This document shows, piece after piece, positions 1-8,387 of a stretch of 64,000 nt of DNA. Origin of the DNA: Longirhabdus pacifica. GTDB taxonomy: Bacteria; Bacillota; Bacilli; Paenibacillales; DSM-105158. The notes beneath the pieces were generated by a model, which was not told the DNA's origin, did no database searches, and saw only the letters and a program-made list of their open reading frames with translations. The DNA is taken from the NCBI RefSeq assembly GCF_004115085.1, contig NZ_QXJP01000002.1:214927-278926 (forward strand), written 5' to 3'. The number at the start of each line of letters is the position of its first letter. Positions within the stretch are counted from its first letter, which is position 1. The position numbers and the translations under genes are program-made.

Positions 1-701
1 AACCACTTTTCATCTTGTTGTATAAATTGATGATGACGTTCCTCAATGTGATAACTATATGGCAAATGCTGATCACTTTGTATAGAACCTTTGAGATGTT
101 TATCGGTCATCCATACTTTAATTTGAAAGCTTTGCTCACATGGGTTGTAGAAACGTAAATCTACATAATTATAATACACACTTGCACCGCTTCCAAATGG
201 AAGTGTTCTCCTATCATCTGGAAAAGGATCGAAACTATGATGGTGCCGCTCTGTTACCTGTAAAGGAGTATGCAAAACTAGCCAATATAACAGATTAGCT
301 AATTGACATAACCCACCGCCAACACCACTTCTTACTTCACCATGTGAAAGTAATAATCCATCAATAAATCCTTTCCTTCTAGTGGGTTTTCCTATTTGTC
401 TCCAAAAAGAAAAGGTTTCATTCGGATGAATCACTAAGCCATCTAGTTTAGGAATACAAAGCGCTAAATTGACAATTTTATTTTCTTGCAATTGTGGATT
501 GGAATTTCCGAGTTTCCTTCGCAAGAGCGACTGATGCTTTTTACAACGAAAAGGGTATGTTTCTTCTTGTCTCTCTGCTGCAAATACAAGCTTTGGAGAT
601 TGGCGGTTTTGCCGAATATCTCTCCATTTCCTTTGCAGTCTAAGTTGGGTTATTCTACATAAGAGGAAGAAAGGAATTTTTCTTAACATTTTTTTTAACA
701 T
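1..701 (-). CDS. VanW family protein (C-terminus beyond window)
   Basis: The minus strand is open from an ATG at 701, preceded by GAGGGG, down to base 1, so the C-terminus lies outside the window. The protein starts MLKKMLRKIPFF and carries the VanW-type core: an Asn-Pro-Asn-Glu-Thr-Phe-Ser-Phe-Trp stretch, a GGGLCQLANLLYWL segment and then a run rich in His (ERHHHSFDPFPDD). VanW proteins are found next to some vancomycin-resistance clusters, but most chromosomal copies have no proven role. The gene follows the sfp-like gene by 37 nt on the same strand, so the two may be co-transcribed. No van ligase genes are nearby, and I do not infer glycopeptide resistance. Confidence 0.85.
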   Translation of the reverse strand, partial: MLKKMLRKIPFFLLCRITQLRLQRKWRDIRQNRQSPKLVFAAERQEETYPFRCKKHQSLLRRKLGNSNPQLQENKIVNLALCIPKLDGLVIHPNETFSFWRQIGKPTRRKGFIDGLLLSHGEVRSGVGGGLCQLANLLYWLVLHTPLQVTERHHHSFDPFPDDRRTLPFGSGASVYYNYVDLRFYNPCEQSFQIKVWMTDKHLKGSIQSDQHLPYSYHIEERHHQFIQQDEKW

Positions 702-738
702 GTTAATCCCCTCACTCTTCTTTATTCAACAGCACCAT

Positions 739-1449
739 TCACTTTATGAAAACAGCGTGTGGTAAGCACGATGATAAAAATTGTTCCATACTAAGTGTGT
801 GCAATACAGGTTGTTTTTTAGGACTGCTGCTCTTGCTACATATTGAAAAAATATAATCACTTTCAACAGAGAAAGAATGAAATTGGTATGTATCTTCATA
901 GGTAACAGAATGAAAGCGAATGGCATCCTTCAGCTCAAAATAAAAAGAATCTAATGCAATGGATAATCCTTTACCAACATGCTTGATAAAACTTTCTTTT
1001 AATGTCCAAATGGTATAGAACATTTCAAGTTGTTGCTGCTTATCCGAAATGTTTAATAGTAATTCACTTTCTTCTTTGGCAAAAAATCGCTGTGATAGCG
1101 CTAGTACGTCAATGTCTTTCTTTTTTTCAACATCGATACCGATAGGATGTTCTGCAATGCCACACACTACCCAGTCTCCAGCGTGTGATAAATTAAAATG
1201 AATATCCGCTCCATCTTTCAACTGTGGTTTACCAAATTCATTTTTTTCAAAAGAGATGCTTTCCCACTGACATTGCCTATCTTTGACCAGTATATGCCGT
1301 AAAAGTAATTCTGCTATTAAAGATCGAACTGCGTCTTCGCGGTGATAAAACTTTTTTAGTTTTTCCCTTCGTTCTTTAGAGATAAAACCAGATAGTTCTT
1401 CTATTTTCACTTCTTCTATTGCAGAAATGTTAACTCCATAACATTGCAT
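739..1449 (-). CDS. sfp: 4'-phosphopantetheinyl transferase, Sfp type
   Basis: This 236-residue protein matches the length of Sfp-type transferases, which move the phosphopantetheine arm of CoA onto a serine of carrier proteins (peptidyl, acyl or aryl). The Mg-binding GIDVEKKKD motif lies near residue 105 and the signature WTLKESFIKHVGKGL near residue 150; the acidic residues of both motifs are intact. ATG codons lie at 1473, 1458, 1455 and 1449. I chose 1449 because AAAGGA lies 8 nt upstream of it and because it gives a normal family N-terminus. No NRPS or PKS genes are in the window, so its target carrier protein is elsewhere. Confidence 0.88.
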   Translation of the reverse strand: MQCYGVNISAIEEVKIEELSGFISKERREKLKKFYHREDAVRSLIAELLLRHILVKDRQCQWESISFEKNEFGKPQLKDGADIHFNLSHAGDWVVCGIAEHPIGIDVEKKKDIDVLALSQRFFAKEESELLLNISDKQQQLEMFYTIWTLKESFIKHVGKGLSIALDSFYFELKDAIRFHSVTYEDTYQFHSFSVESDYIFSICSKSSSPKKQPVLHTLSMEQFLSSCLPHAVFIK

Positions 1450-1524
1450 AAACATCATCCTTTGACTGTACATTACAGTGAAATAAATGTAGTTGAAATA
1501 AGTAACTACTATTTTAAAACTACA

Positions 1525-1600
1525 TAAGTGAATTGAATTAGTTAAAGGAACTTATTACCGCTAATCATAAGATGAAGAAATCTTTACACATGATGAAAAA
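1525..1600. repeat. degenerate copy of dispersed hairpin repeat
   Basis: In the gap 1450-1927, CTTATTACCGCTAATCATAAGATGAAG-like sequence (1551-1580) matches one arm of the hairpin family seen intact at 46.2-46.5 and 57.0-57.5 kb. The flanking AAGTGAATTGAATTAG-like part resembles the accompanying palindrome. The second arm has decayed. The rest of the gap (about 1600-1850) is AT-rich with no supported gene. Confidence 0.5.
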
Positions 1601-1850
1601 TGAAGTACTGCATAAAACATGGTGCTGCGCAAAGCAAAGTGCTCCATTTTCACAATATCACTACTATATCATACGTATGACATGTCCTTCACCTTCTTTT
1701 ACTTATTTTTTCATGCTATACCGTTTTATGCTAATCATTCTTTAGCGTTTAAGAAAAACTAACATCTTTTTTCTCTTTTGCTTATTTTGCTTATTATATC
1801 AAATAGTAACATAAAAGGGAACATACGATCTTATTTTATTTTATAAATAT

Positions 1851-1894
1851 AAAAACTCTCTTCAACCCAACTCATACATGAGGTCAAAGAGAGT
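1851..1894 (-). terminator. intrinsic terminator of hisC
   Basis: Read on the minus strand, ACTCTCTT pairs with AAGAGAGT around a loop that has its own CTCAT/ATGAG stem, and is followed by TTTTTAT. It lies 34 nt past the hisC stop. Confidence 0.75.
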
Positions 1895-1927
1895 GCAATA
1901 TAAACAGTATGATGGAGTAATTGGAAA

Positions 1928-3007
1928 CTATGCCTTATCGTCATTCATGATATCTGTAAGCGCATGGATGAATTGCTCCATTTCTTCTTCTGTTCCGATA
2001 CTAATGCGAATGTAGTCATTAATTCTTCCATTTGGGAAATATCTAATTAATATTTTTTGCTTTTTCAACTGGTTTGTTAATGAAGCAGCATCATACTTTT
2101 CATGCGTTGCAAGCAGGAAATTTGTGCTAGAATCAATGACTTTAAAACCGATCTGTCTTAATGCCTCTTTCGTATGATCTCTCGTTTGTATTAATGATTG
2201 CACCGTCTTATTGAAGTAAGCTGTATCTTTTATTGCAGCTTCAGCAGCAGCTTGAGCTACTGTATCGACTGTGTGTGAATTAATAGAATTTTTAATTCGA
2301 TTAATGCCTTCGATTAATTCTGGTTGTGCAATGCAATAACCAACACGCATACCAGCCAAGGAACGGGATTTAGAGAGCGTACGAGTGACCACTAAATTAG
2401 GATAATGTTCAATTAAGGATAATGCCGATGTACCACCGAAGTCTATATACGCTTCATCTATAATGACAACACAATCTTGGTTATGTTGCAAAATTTCTTC
2501 TATTTCTTTCAGCGGTAACGCTCTACTAGTCGGTGCATTTGGATTAGCAATAACGACACCAGTATTATGATGTAAATAGTCTTTTACATTAACCTTCAGA
2601 TCTTCATCTACTGGTACTGTATCATAGGAAAGCGCTAACAAATTAGCGTAGACAGGATAAAATCCATAAGTGAGGTCTGGGAACCTTAGCTTCTTCCCGT
2701 CCTTATTTTCAAAAAAGGCCATAAAACACATGGCTAATACTTCATCAGAACCATTACCTATAAAAATATGATCAAGTGGAAAACCATGTTCTTCCCCTAT
2801 GGCCTCCCTCAAATCATCTCCATTTGGATGAGGATAAAATCTCAAATCAGCATTTGCAGCTTGCTGTATAGCTTGTATCACTTGCGGAGAAGGAGCAAAT
2901 GGATTTTCATTCATATTTAATTTAATATAATCTCCGTCTGGTTGCTCTCCTGCTGCATAAGGCTCGATTCCTTGTACGATAGCGTTCCAAAATTTACTCA
3001 TATTCAA
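1928..3007 (-). CDS. hisC: histidinol-phosphate aminotransferase
   Basis: This PLP-dependent class II aminotransferase converts imidazole-acetol phosphate and glutamate to histidinol phosphate and 2-oxoglutarate in histidine synthesis. HisC of Bacilli can also act on aromatic 2-oxo acids. Visible motifs are the N-terminal LNMNENPF substrate loop, VIANPNAPTS, VIIDEAYIDFGG (PLP-ring aspartate) and TRTLSKSRSLAGMRVGY with the Schiff-base lysine. The length of 359 residues fits the family. AGGAGG stands 6 nt before a TTG at 3007 and 12 nt before an ATG at 3001, so I favour the TTG; the upstream ATG at 3046 precedes the ribosome site. No other his genes are adjacent, so it is an isolated copy. Confidence 0.9.
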   Translation of the reverse strand: MNMSKFWNAIVQGIEPYAAGEQPDGDYIKLNMNENPFAPSPQVIQAIQQAANADLRFYPHPNGDDLREAIGEEHGFPLDHIFIGNGSDEVLAMCFMAFFENKDGKKLRFPDLTYGFYPVYANLLALSYDTVPVDEDLKVNVKDYLHHNTGVVIANPNAPTSRALPLKEIEEILQHNQDCVVIIDEAYIDFGGTSALSLIEHYPNLVVTRTLSKSRSLAGMRVGYCIAQPELIEGINRIKNSINSHTVDTVAQAAAEAAIKDTAYFNKTVQSLIQTRDHTKEALRQIGFKVIDSSTNFLLATHEKYDAASLTNQLKKQKILIRYFPNGRINDYIRISIGTEEEMEQFIHALTDIMNDDKA

Positions 3008-3126
3008 AAATGACCTCCTGATGTTCTTCTTCTCGTTTTTACACAATTGTATTGTGTGTTATTTATTCATGTTAAAATTATATCATAATGACATGTTACT
3101 GTTGGTTTTTCTTTGATGCTTACATA

Positions 3127-3158
3127 GAAAAAAATCCTGAAAAAACAGGATTTTTAAA
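3127..3158 (-). terminator. intrinsic terminator
   Basis: AAAAATCCTG and CAGGATTTTT (3130-3139 with 3146-3155) form a stem with a six-base loop, followed on the minus strand by a T run. It ends the methyltransferase transcript and separates it from hisC. Confidence 0.8.
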
Positions 3159-3201
3159 GTGCTTTAATCAAATTGGATGTTTTATTGATTACTACTTTTG
3201 T

Positions 3202-3980
3202 TTACTCCGCTACAAGAAAACGATAACCACAATCATATTGTAATAGATTGAGCATCTCTCCATATCGCTTCTCCCATTTTCCACTGGATAAATCAGCTTT
3301 TAAACGTTCAACAGATGAATCCACAATAGATCTAGGTGCGTTAGCAAAAGACGATATACCCTTTCGAAATATTTCATCAAGGTAATTTTCTGGTCTTCGC
3401 CATGCAGAACAAAAGAAATGATCTTCTATATTGTAAGGGATGAGAAAAGGAAGTAATTGAACATTTCGTTTTAATATTTTTTCCATTAAAGATACAAGTT
3501 TATAAATAGGAAGATGTTTATCCATCGCATCATGAAATAAGTCGTCGAAATAATGAAACATCCAAAAATCTGAAGGAATCAATCTAAAATCATTCGTGAA
3601 AATCACAATGCTTCCACTTGATTTTAAAACTCTTTTCATCTCACTAAAACTTTTATCCAAAGAACTAAAATGATGTATTGCATTGGTACAAATGATTCCA
3701 TCCACGTATCCAGAGGAAGATTTTCAGCAGCTCCTTGATTCCAAGTTAAATTTTTATGTCTCTTTGATTGTTCCATCATAACTTGAGAAGGCTCTACAGC
3801 CGTTACCCTATACCCCATGTTTGCCAATTCAAAACTATAGTTTCCACTCCCTGCACCTACATCCAAAATATGCGCAGGTACATTTATATTCAAATGAGAC
3901 AATATCTTATGAGTCAGCCTGTCATCTGCTTTCCGTGTGACGTTATATGTATTTCCTATCTTATTGTATCTAGTATTCAC
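3202..3980 (-). pseudogene. SAM-dependent methyltransferase, frameshifted
   Basis: Two overlapping reading frames together make one class I methyltransferase. The N-terminal part starts at a GTG at 3980 (MNTRYNKIGNTYN) and holds motif I, ILDVGAGSGNYSFELA, plus AVEPSQVMMEQS. The C-terminal part picks up at about 3705 with DGIICTNAIHHFSSLDKSF and runs to the stop at 3202. The frame changes by a single missing base near 3706-3722, just after the AENLPL motif. The joined product would be about 258 residues, typical of small-molecule methyltransferases of the Methyltransf_11 type. Either the gene is recently broken or the base is a sequencing error. GGGGAG lies about 9 nt before the start. Confidence 0.8.
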
Positions 3981-4250
3981 TCCTCTTCTTCTCCCCTTTC
4001 AACGTTTAAAACCTATATTTTAACCGATACGTTTTAAATTCGATGTTATATTTTTTGAAATAAATAAAAATATTAGTTAAAGCGCATGAAATTCAATTCA
4101 CTTTAGCTTTCCATTAATGTTACAATAAATATGTAAAATATACAAAATAAATACTGTCTCGCAAACGCATCTGAACACACAATCGCAATAAAATAATCAT
4201 AGTAAATGTTGTACATAAGTAACCGACTTCTCTCATATGATGTTTTATTG

Positions 4251-4459
4251 CAAAAGCTTTGCGAAGCAAAGCTACTTCGTAAGCATGAGGATAAAAAGCT
4301 AAGCTTGCTTAGCTGGATGCCAAAAGCTTTGCGAAGCAAAGCTACTTCGTAAGCATAAGAAAAAAAGTGAAATCTTGTTTCACTGATTTCGTACCCAAAA
4401 GCTTTGCGAAGCAAAGCTACTTCGTAAGCATGAGGATAAAAAGCAAAGCTACTCCGTAA
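4251..4459. repeat. array of short GCTTTGC-GAA-GCAAAGC hairpin repeats
   Basis: A 36-nt unit beginning CAAAAGCTTTGCGAAGCAAA occurs exactly at 4251-4286, 4321-4356 and 4396-4431, with a partial fourth copy at 4443-4459. Each unit holds a perfect 8-bp stem, AGCTTTGC/GCAAAGCT, with a GAA loop. The two interunit segments are different perfect hairpins: AGCTAAGC-TT-GCTTAGCT and AGTGAAA-TCTTG-TTTCACT. The array fills much of the 3981-4501 gap, ending about 40 nt before the next gene's start. The open frames through it look like artefacts of the repeat. Confidence 0.85.
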
Positions 4460-4501
4460 CCGTCTTCATCTTAAATCTTTTCAAAATGAAGGAGAGAGAA
4501 A

Positions 4502-5497
4502 ATGAAAACAAAGCAAATCGTTTTAAATGATCGCCCAAGCGGAATGCCTAAGGAAGAAAATTTCAAATTAGTAGAATCAGATTTACCCTCCCTACAAGAA
4601 GGACAACTGCTAGTAAAATCGCTTTTTATTTCTGTTGATCCTTACATGAGAGGAAGAATGAACGATGCTAAGTCTTATGTTCCTCCATATCAAGTAGGTG
4701 GTCTTATTGATGGTGGTGCCGTTTGTGAAGTCGTTGAATCTGCTTCTCCTGACTGGAAGCAAGGTGATATTGTGCTTACACAATCTGGCTGGCAAACGTA
4801 TGCGGTTATTCCAGCTGAAACCGCGATGAAAATTGATCCTGAACTAGCTCCAATCTCTACTGCATTAGGTACTATCGGCATGCCAGGACTAACGGCATAT
4901 TTTGGCTTACTAGATATAGGTAAACCACAAGAAGGTGAAACCGTTGTCGTATCTGGTGCAGCCGGTGCCGTAGGATCGGTTGTGGGACAGATTGCTAAAA
5001 TAAAAGGAGCAAAAGTAATCGGCATAGCAGGAAGCGACGAGAAAAATGCATATCTGAAAGAAGAATTAGGATTTGACGAAGTCATCAACTACAAAACGGA
5101 GAATGTGTTCGAGGCAATACAAAAAGCTTGTCCAAACGGTGTAGATGTGTATTTTGATAATGTTGGTGGAGACATTACAGATGCCGTACTACTTCAAATT
5201 AATCAAGGTGCTAGAATTGTATTATGTGGACAGATTTCCATGTACAACTTAGAAGATCCTGAAGTAGGGCCAAGATTACTAGTTAAATTAGTACAAAATA
5301 GTGCTCTCATGCAAGGGTTTATCGTAACAAATTACATGCATCGATTTGGAGAGGGATTTAAGCAACTTGGGCAATGGGTAGCAGAAGGAAAAATAAAATA
5401 CAGAGAAAACATAGTAGAAGGATTTGAACATACACCTCAAGCTTTCTTAGGACTATTTTCTGGTGAAAATATTGGTAAGCAATTAGTTCAGGTCTAA
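4502..5497 (+). CDS. NADP-dependent MDR-family oxidoreductase (YfmJ/CurA-like)
   Basis: This 331-residue zinc-less medium-chain dehydrogenase/reductase resembles the leukotriene B4 dehydrogenase / curcumin reductase group, which reduces the C=C bond of enones with NADPH. Visible features are DPYMRGRM near residue 47, the nucleotide-binding GAAGAVGSVVGQIAKIKGAKVIGIAGSDEK region near 155-185 (longer than one motif), and YFDNVGGDITDAVL with the conserved FDNVGG. The catalytic zinc cysteines of true alcohol dehydrogenases are absent. GGAGAG is 5-6 nt before the ATG. The gene stands alone between the hairpin array and its own terminator. The natural substrate cannot be told from sequence. Confidence 0.85.
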   Translation: MKTKQIVLNDRPSGMPKEENFKLVESDLPSLQEGQLLVKSLFISVDPYMRGRMNDAKSYVPPYQVGGLIDGGAVCEVVESASPDWKQGDIVLTQSGWQTYAVIPAETAMKIDPELAPISTALGTIGMPGLTAYFGLLDIGKPQEGETVVVSGAAGAVGSVVGQIAKIKGAKVIGIAGSDEKNAYLKEELGFDEVINYKTENVFEAIQKACPNGVDVYFDNVGGDITDAVLLQINQGARIVLCGQISMYNLEDPEVGPRLLVKLVQNSALMQGFIVTNYMHRFGEGFKQLGQWVAEGKIKYRENIVEGFEHTPQAFLGLFSGENIGKQLVQV

Positions 5498-5534
5498 TCG
5501 TATCCATTTTCAATTTACTTATTATATCTAAAAG

Positions 5535-5564
5535 AGCAGCTCTCTATGTTGAGGGCTGCTTTTA
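5535..5564 (+). terminator. intrinsic terminator
   Basis: AGCAGC-TCTC pairs with GAGG-GCTGCT around TATGTT, followed by TTTTA, 37 nt after the oxidoreductase stop. Confidence 0.75.
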
Positions 5565-5723
5565 CTTTGTATACACCCTATTCACTGTTCACAATTTAAT
5601 TTGTCGGCATACATAGGCCATCATCCAATCAATATGCCCTTTCCGCGAATATCTTATTGCTAAAGTCTATTTCATGAAAAACAAACAAATAGCAAACTTA
5701 TGGTCATAAGGAGAGGAAATGGA

Positions 5724-8285
5724 ATGGATATTTGTAATAGGCAGGAAAACGGAATTTGTTCTACTGCATTAGGTGAAAACACAGTAGCTAATGGCAGAGC
5801 GTCTCTAGCAGAAGGTTCAGGAACTACTGCCGAAGGCTTTGGTACACATAGCGAAGGATGCAACACTATTGCCGTTGGCATTTGTTCACATGCAGAAGGG
5901 AATCGCACCATCACTACAGGAGTTAATGCACATGCAGAAGGAATTTTGACCGAAGCTAGTGGTGACGATGCACATGCGGAAGGATGTAGTACTATAGCCT
6001 CTGGTGTGTGTGCTCATGCAGAAGGAAATATAACAATGGCTAGTGGTGCTAATGCCCATGCAGAAGGGAGATCTACTACTGCTTCAGGAAATGACTCTCA
6101 TGCCGAGGGGAGATTAACTAGATCTGACGCTGACTGCTCCCATGCAGAGGGAGTACAAACCAACGCTTTAGGTAGTGCCTCGCATGCGGAAGGAAACTTC
6201 ACTCAAGCTTCAGGGGTAGAATCCCATGCTGAAGGATTTTTCACCTTAGCAACTGGAAGCAGTTCTCACACAGAAGGAATCATTACTGTAGCTAGCGGAG
6301 AATTCGCGCATGCGGAAGGAGATAACTGTGTGGCATCTGGGCAAAGCGCTCATGCAGAAGGAACTTTAACGACTTCACTAGGAGATTTCTCCCATGCGGA
6401 AGGAAGATCTACTTTTTCCACTGGTATAGCATCTCATGCCGAGGGAGATGGTTCCATAGCGGGAGAAGAGGTTGCGCATGCGGAAGGAAATAGAACCATT
6501 GCATTATTAGGAGAATCGCATGCGGAGGGAAGCAGAACATTAGCGTTAGGAGGAGCTCATGCAGAAGGCGATGGATCCATGGCTTTAGGTTCCGTTTCCC
6601 ATGCAGAGGGCAGAAGTACAGAAGCAAGAGGAAGTGGTTCGCATGCAGAAGGAGGATTTACTCAAGCAATTGGAGAAGAATCGCATGCGGAAGGATTTGA
6701 AACAACAGCAAATGGAATAAGATCTCATGCAGAAGGTGCAAACACAGTAGCTGATGGTGACTTCTCCCATGCAGAAGGAATACGAAATACAGCATTTGGT
6801 ATGGCTGCTCATACAGAAGGATCTAGTAACTTTGCTGCTGGTGATCATGCTCATGCAGAAGGATCAAACACCAATGCAGTTGGCATGTCATCTCATGCGG
6901 AAGGCTGCTCTTCCGATGCTTGTGGAACCTGTTCTCATGCGGAAGGGATGTCGACAACTTCCCTTGGTGAGGCTTCTCATGCAGAGGGAATAGCAACAAC
7001 TTCCACTGGTGAGGCTTCCCATGCGGAAGGCGTCAATTCCGTCGCAACCGGCATAGACGCTCATGCGGAAGGAAATGCCACCATTGCACTGTTAAGTGAG
7101 TCACATGCGGAAGGCAGCGTCACGATGGCACTAGGAGGAGCTCATGCGGAAGGTGATGCATCTATGGCCATGGGACCCGTCTCTCATGCGGAAGGAAGAA
7201 GTACAGAGGCAATGGGAGACAGCTCTCACTCCGAAGGTGGATTTACACAGGCATTAGGCGAAGAATCGCATGCAGAAGGGTTTTTCACCATAGCAAGTGG
7301 AATCCGGTGTCATGCTGAAGGATCTACTACATTAGCAAGTGGAGATTTTTCACACGCTGAGGGTGAGTCTAACACTGCTTCAGGTACGGCAGCTCATGCA
7401 GAGGGAGCATCCACTACCGCCTCTGGTGTAGCGTCGCATGCAGAAGGTCTAGGAACAACTGCAAGCGGGGATCACTCGCATGCGGAGGGCATGTGCACTT
7501 CCACTGCTGGCTTTACTGGCGCTCACGTAATGGGTCAATTCGGAGATGCGTGTGAAGATTATGGTTGGTTTATGGCTGGTGGTTCAGACCATAACAATAG
7601 AATGGTTAACGCTTGTATTCTAAACAGCGGGGATGCTTTTTTTCAAAGTGTAAATACGACAGACCCATGCTGTGCTGATTTTGCTGAAATGTTCGAATCT
7701 CATGATGGTAAAGCTATCGATGTTGGTTATTTTGTTACTTTTGCTGAAGAAAGCAAGCAAATTAGAAAAGCAACCTCTCAAGATGAATATATTTTAGGAA
7801 TCACTAGCGCTACCCCTGCTCTTATTGCAGGAAGCGCAGAACATTATTGGCAACAAAGATTTTCTACAGACGAATGGGGACGAAAACAATATGAAGATAT
7901 AGAGGTTGAAGCAGTAATCGATGCTAATGGGAAGGAAATTACTCCTGCCCAAACGAAACGGAGGCTCATTCCTAATCCAGCGTTCGATCAAAATAAAACC
8001 TACATCCCAAGGATGCAACGACCTGAATGGGAAGTTGTAGGTCTAATAGGACAAATTAGAGTACGAGATGACGGAACATGCAACGTAGGAGAATACTGTC
8101 TACCTAATGACGAAGGAATAGCTACTAAAGCTAGCGTAGGCTATCGGGTGTTAGAACGGTTAAATGATAATCAAGTACTCGTTTTGTTCAACGGCAATCA
8201 GCAGCAGACACTAAATCAGCTGCATGAAAAGAATGAGCAATTAGAGGAGCAAATGAAGTTGATTTTGAGACTTATTTCTATGTAA
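5724..8285 (+). CDS. HAEG-repeat protein with peptidase G2-like self-cleaving domain
   Basis: The protein has 853 residues. Residues about 20-600 are some 40 tandem units of 14 residues with the pattern S-HAEG-xxTxASG; 36 carry an exact HAEG and a few carry HTEG or HSEG. Such short Gly/Ala/Ser repeats resemble the trimeric beta-roll of YadA/Hep-Hag heads and tail-fibre-like proteins. The last ~230 residues (from GAHVMGQFGDA, through CCADFAEMFESHDGKAIDVG, to the VLVLFN region) look like the peptidase G2 / intramolecular chaperone autoprocessing domain of Bacillus phage tail spikes. A short coiled coil, LNQLHEKNEQLEEQMKLIL, ends it. No signal peptide or transmembrane segment is seen. The start is the ATG at 5724, 7 nt after AAGGAGAGG; the ATG at 5700 precedes the ribosome site. 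No phage genes are adjacent, so a spore- or cell-surface fibre is as likely as a prophage relic. Confidence 0.8.
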   Translation: MDICNRQENGICSTALGENTVANGRASLAEGSGTTAEGFGTHSEGCNTIAVGICSHAEGNRTITTGVNAHAEGILTEASGDDAHAEGCSTIASGVCAHAEGNITMASGANAHAEGRSTTASGNDSHAEGRLTRSDADCSHAEGVQTNALGSASHAEGNFTQASGVESHAEGFFTLATGSSSHTEGIITVASGEFAHAEGDNCVASGQSAHAEGTLTTSLGDFSHAEGRSTFSTGIASHAEGDGSIAGEEVAHAEGNRTIALLGESHAEGSRTLALGGAHAEGDGSMALGSVSHAEGRSTEARGSGSHAEGGFTQAIGEESHAEGFETTANGIRSHAEGANTVADGDFSHAEGIRNTAFGMAAHTEGSSNFAAGDHAHAEGSNTNAVGMSSHAEGCSSDACGTCSHAEGMSTTSLGEASHAEGIATTSTGEASHAEGVNSVATGIDAHAEGNATIALLSESHAEGSVTMALGGAHAEGDASMAMGPVSHAEGRSTEAMGDSSHSEGGFTQALGEESHAEGFFTIASGIRCHAEGSTTLASGDFSHAEGESNTASGTAAHAEGASTTASGVASHAEGLGTTASGDHSHAEGMCTSTAGFTGAHVMGQFGDACEDYGWFMAGGSDHNNRMVNACILNSGDAFFQSVNTTDPCCADFAEMFESHDGKAIDVGYFVTFAEESKQIRKATSQDEYILGITSATPALIAGSAEHYWQQRFSTDEWGRKQYEDIEVEAVIDANGKEITPAQTKRRLIPNPAFDQNKTYIPRMQRPEWEVVGLIGQIRVRDDGTCNVGEYCLPNDEGIATKASVGYRVLERLNDNQVLVLFNGNQQQTLNQLHEKNEQLEEQMKLILRLISM

Positions 8286-8336
8286 GCATGAACTTTGAGA
8301 TACGAAAGAGTACTGTAAGAGCTTACACTAATGACT

Positions 8337-8385
8337 TCGCCGCTTATTTTGTCATGCGTGAGTAATTCACGAGCGGCGATTTTTA
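8337..8385 (+). terminator. terminator of HAEG gene, abutting the CRISPR array
   Basis: TCGCCGCT (8337-8344) pairs with AGCGGCGA (8372-8379), enclosing a CGTGA/TCACG hairpin and followed by TTTTTAG. It ends two bases before the first CRISPR repeat, so plus-strand transcription from the HAEG gene should stop before the array. Confidence 0.75.
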
Positions 8386-8387
8386 GA

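Noticed and set aside
1..701. Vancomycin-resistance cluster
   Set aside because: VanW-type proteins are common in Bacillota; no vanHAX, vanS or vanR genes are present.
3008..3126. T-box or histidine-specific leader before hisC
   Set aside because: The gap is short and lacks the conserved T-box sequence and specifier stem.
4103..4414. 103-residue minus-strand frame over the hairpin array
   Set aside because: Its repeats (LLRKAFG) are the translation of the 36-nt hairpin unit; no ribosome site.
6409..6993. Antisense and alternate-frame ORFs in the HAEG gene
   Set aside because: Shadows of the repetitive coding sequence; His/Met/Gln-rich with no ribosome sites.
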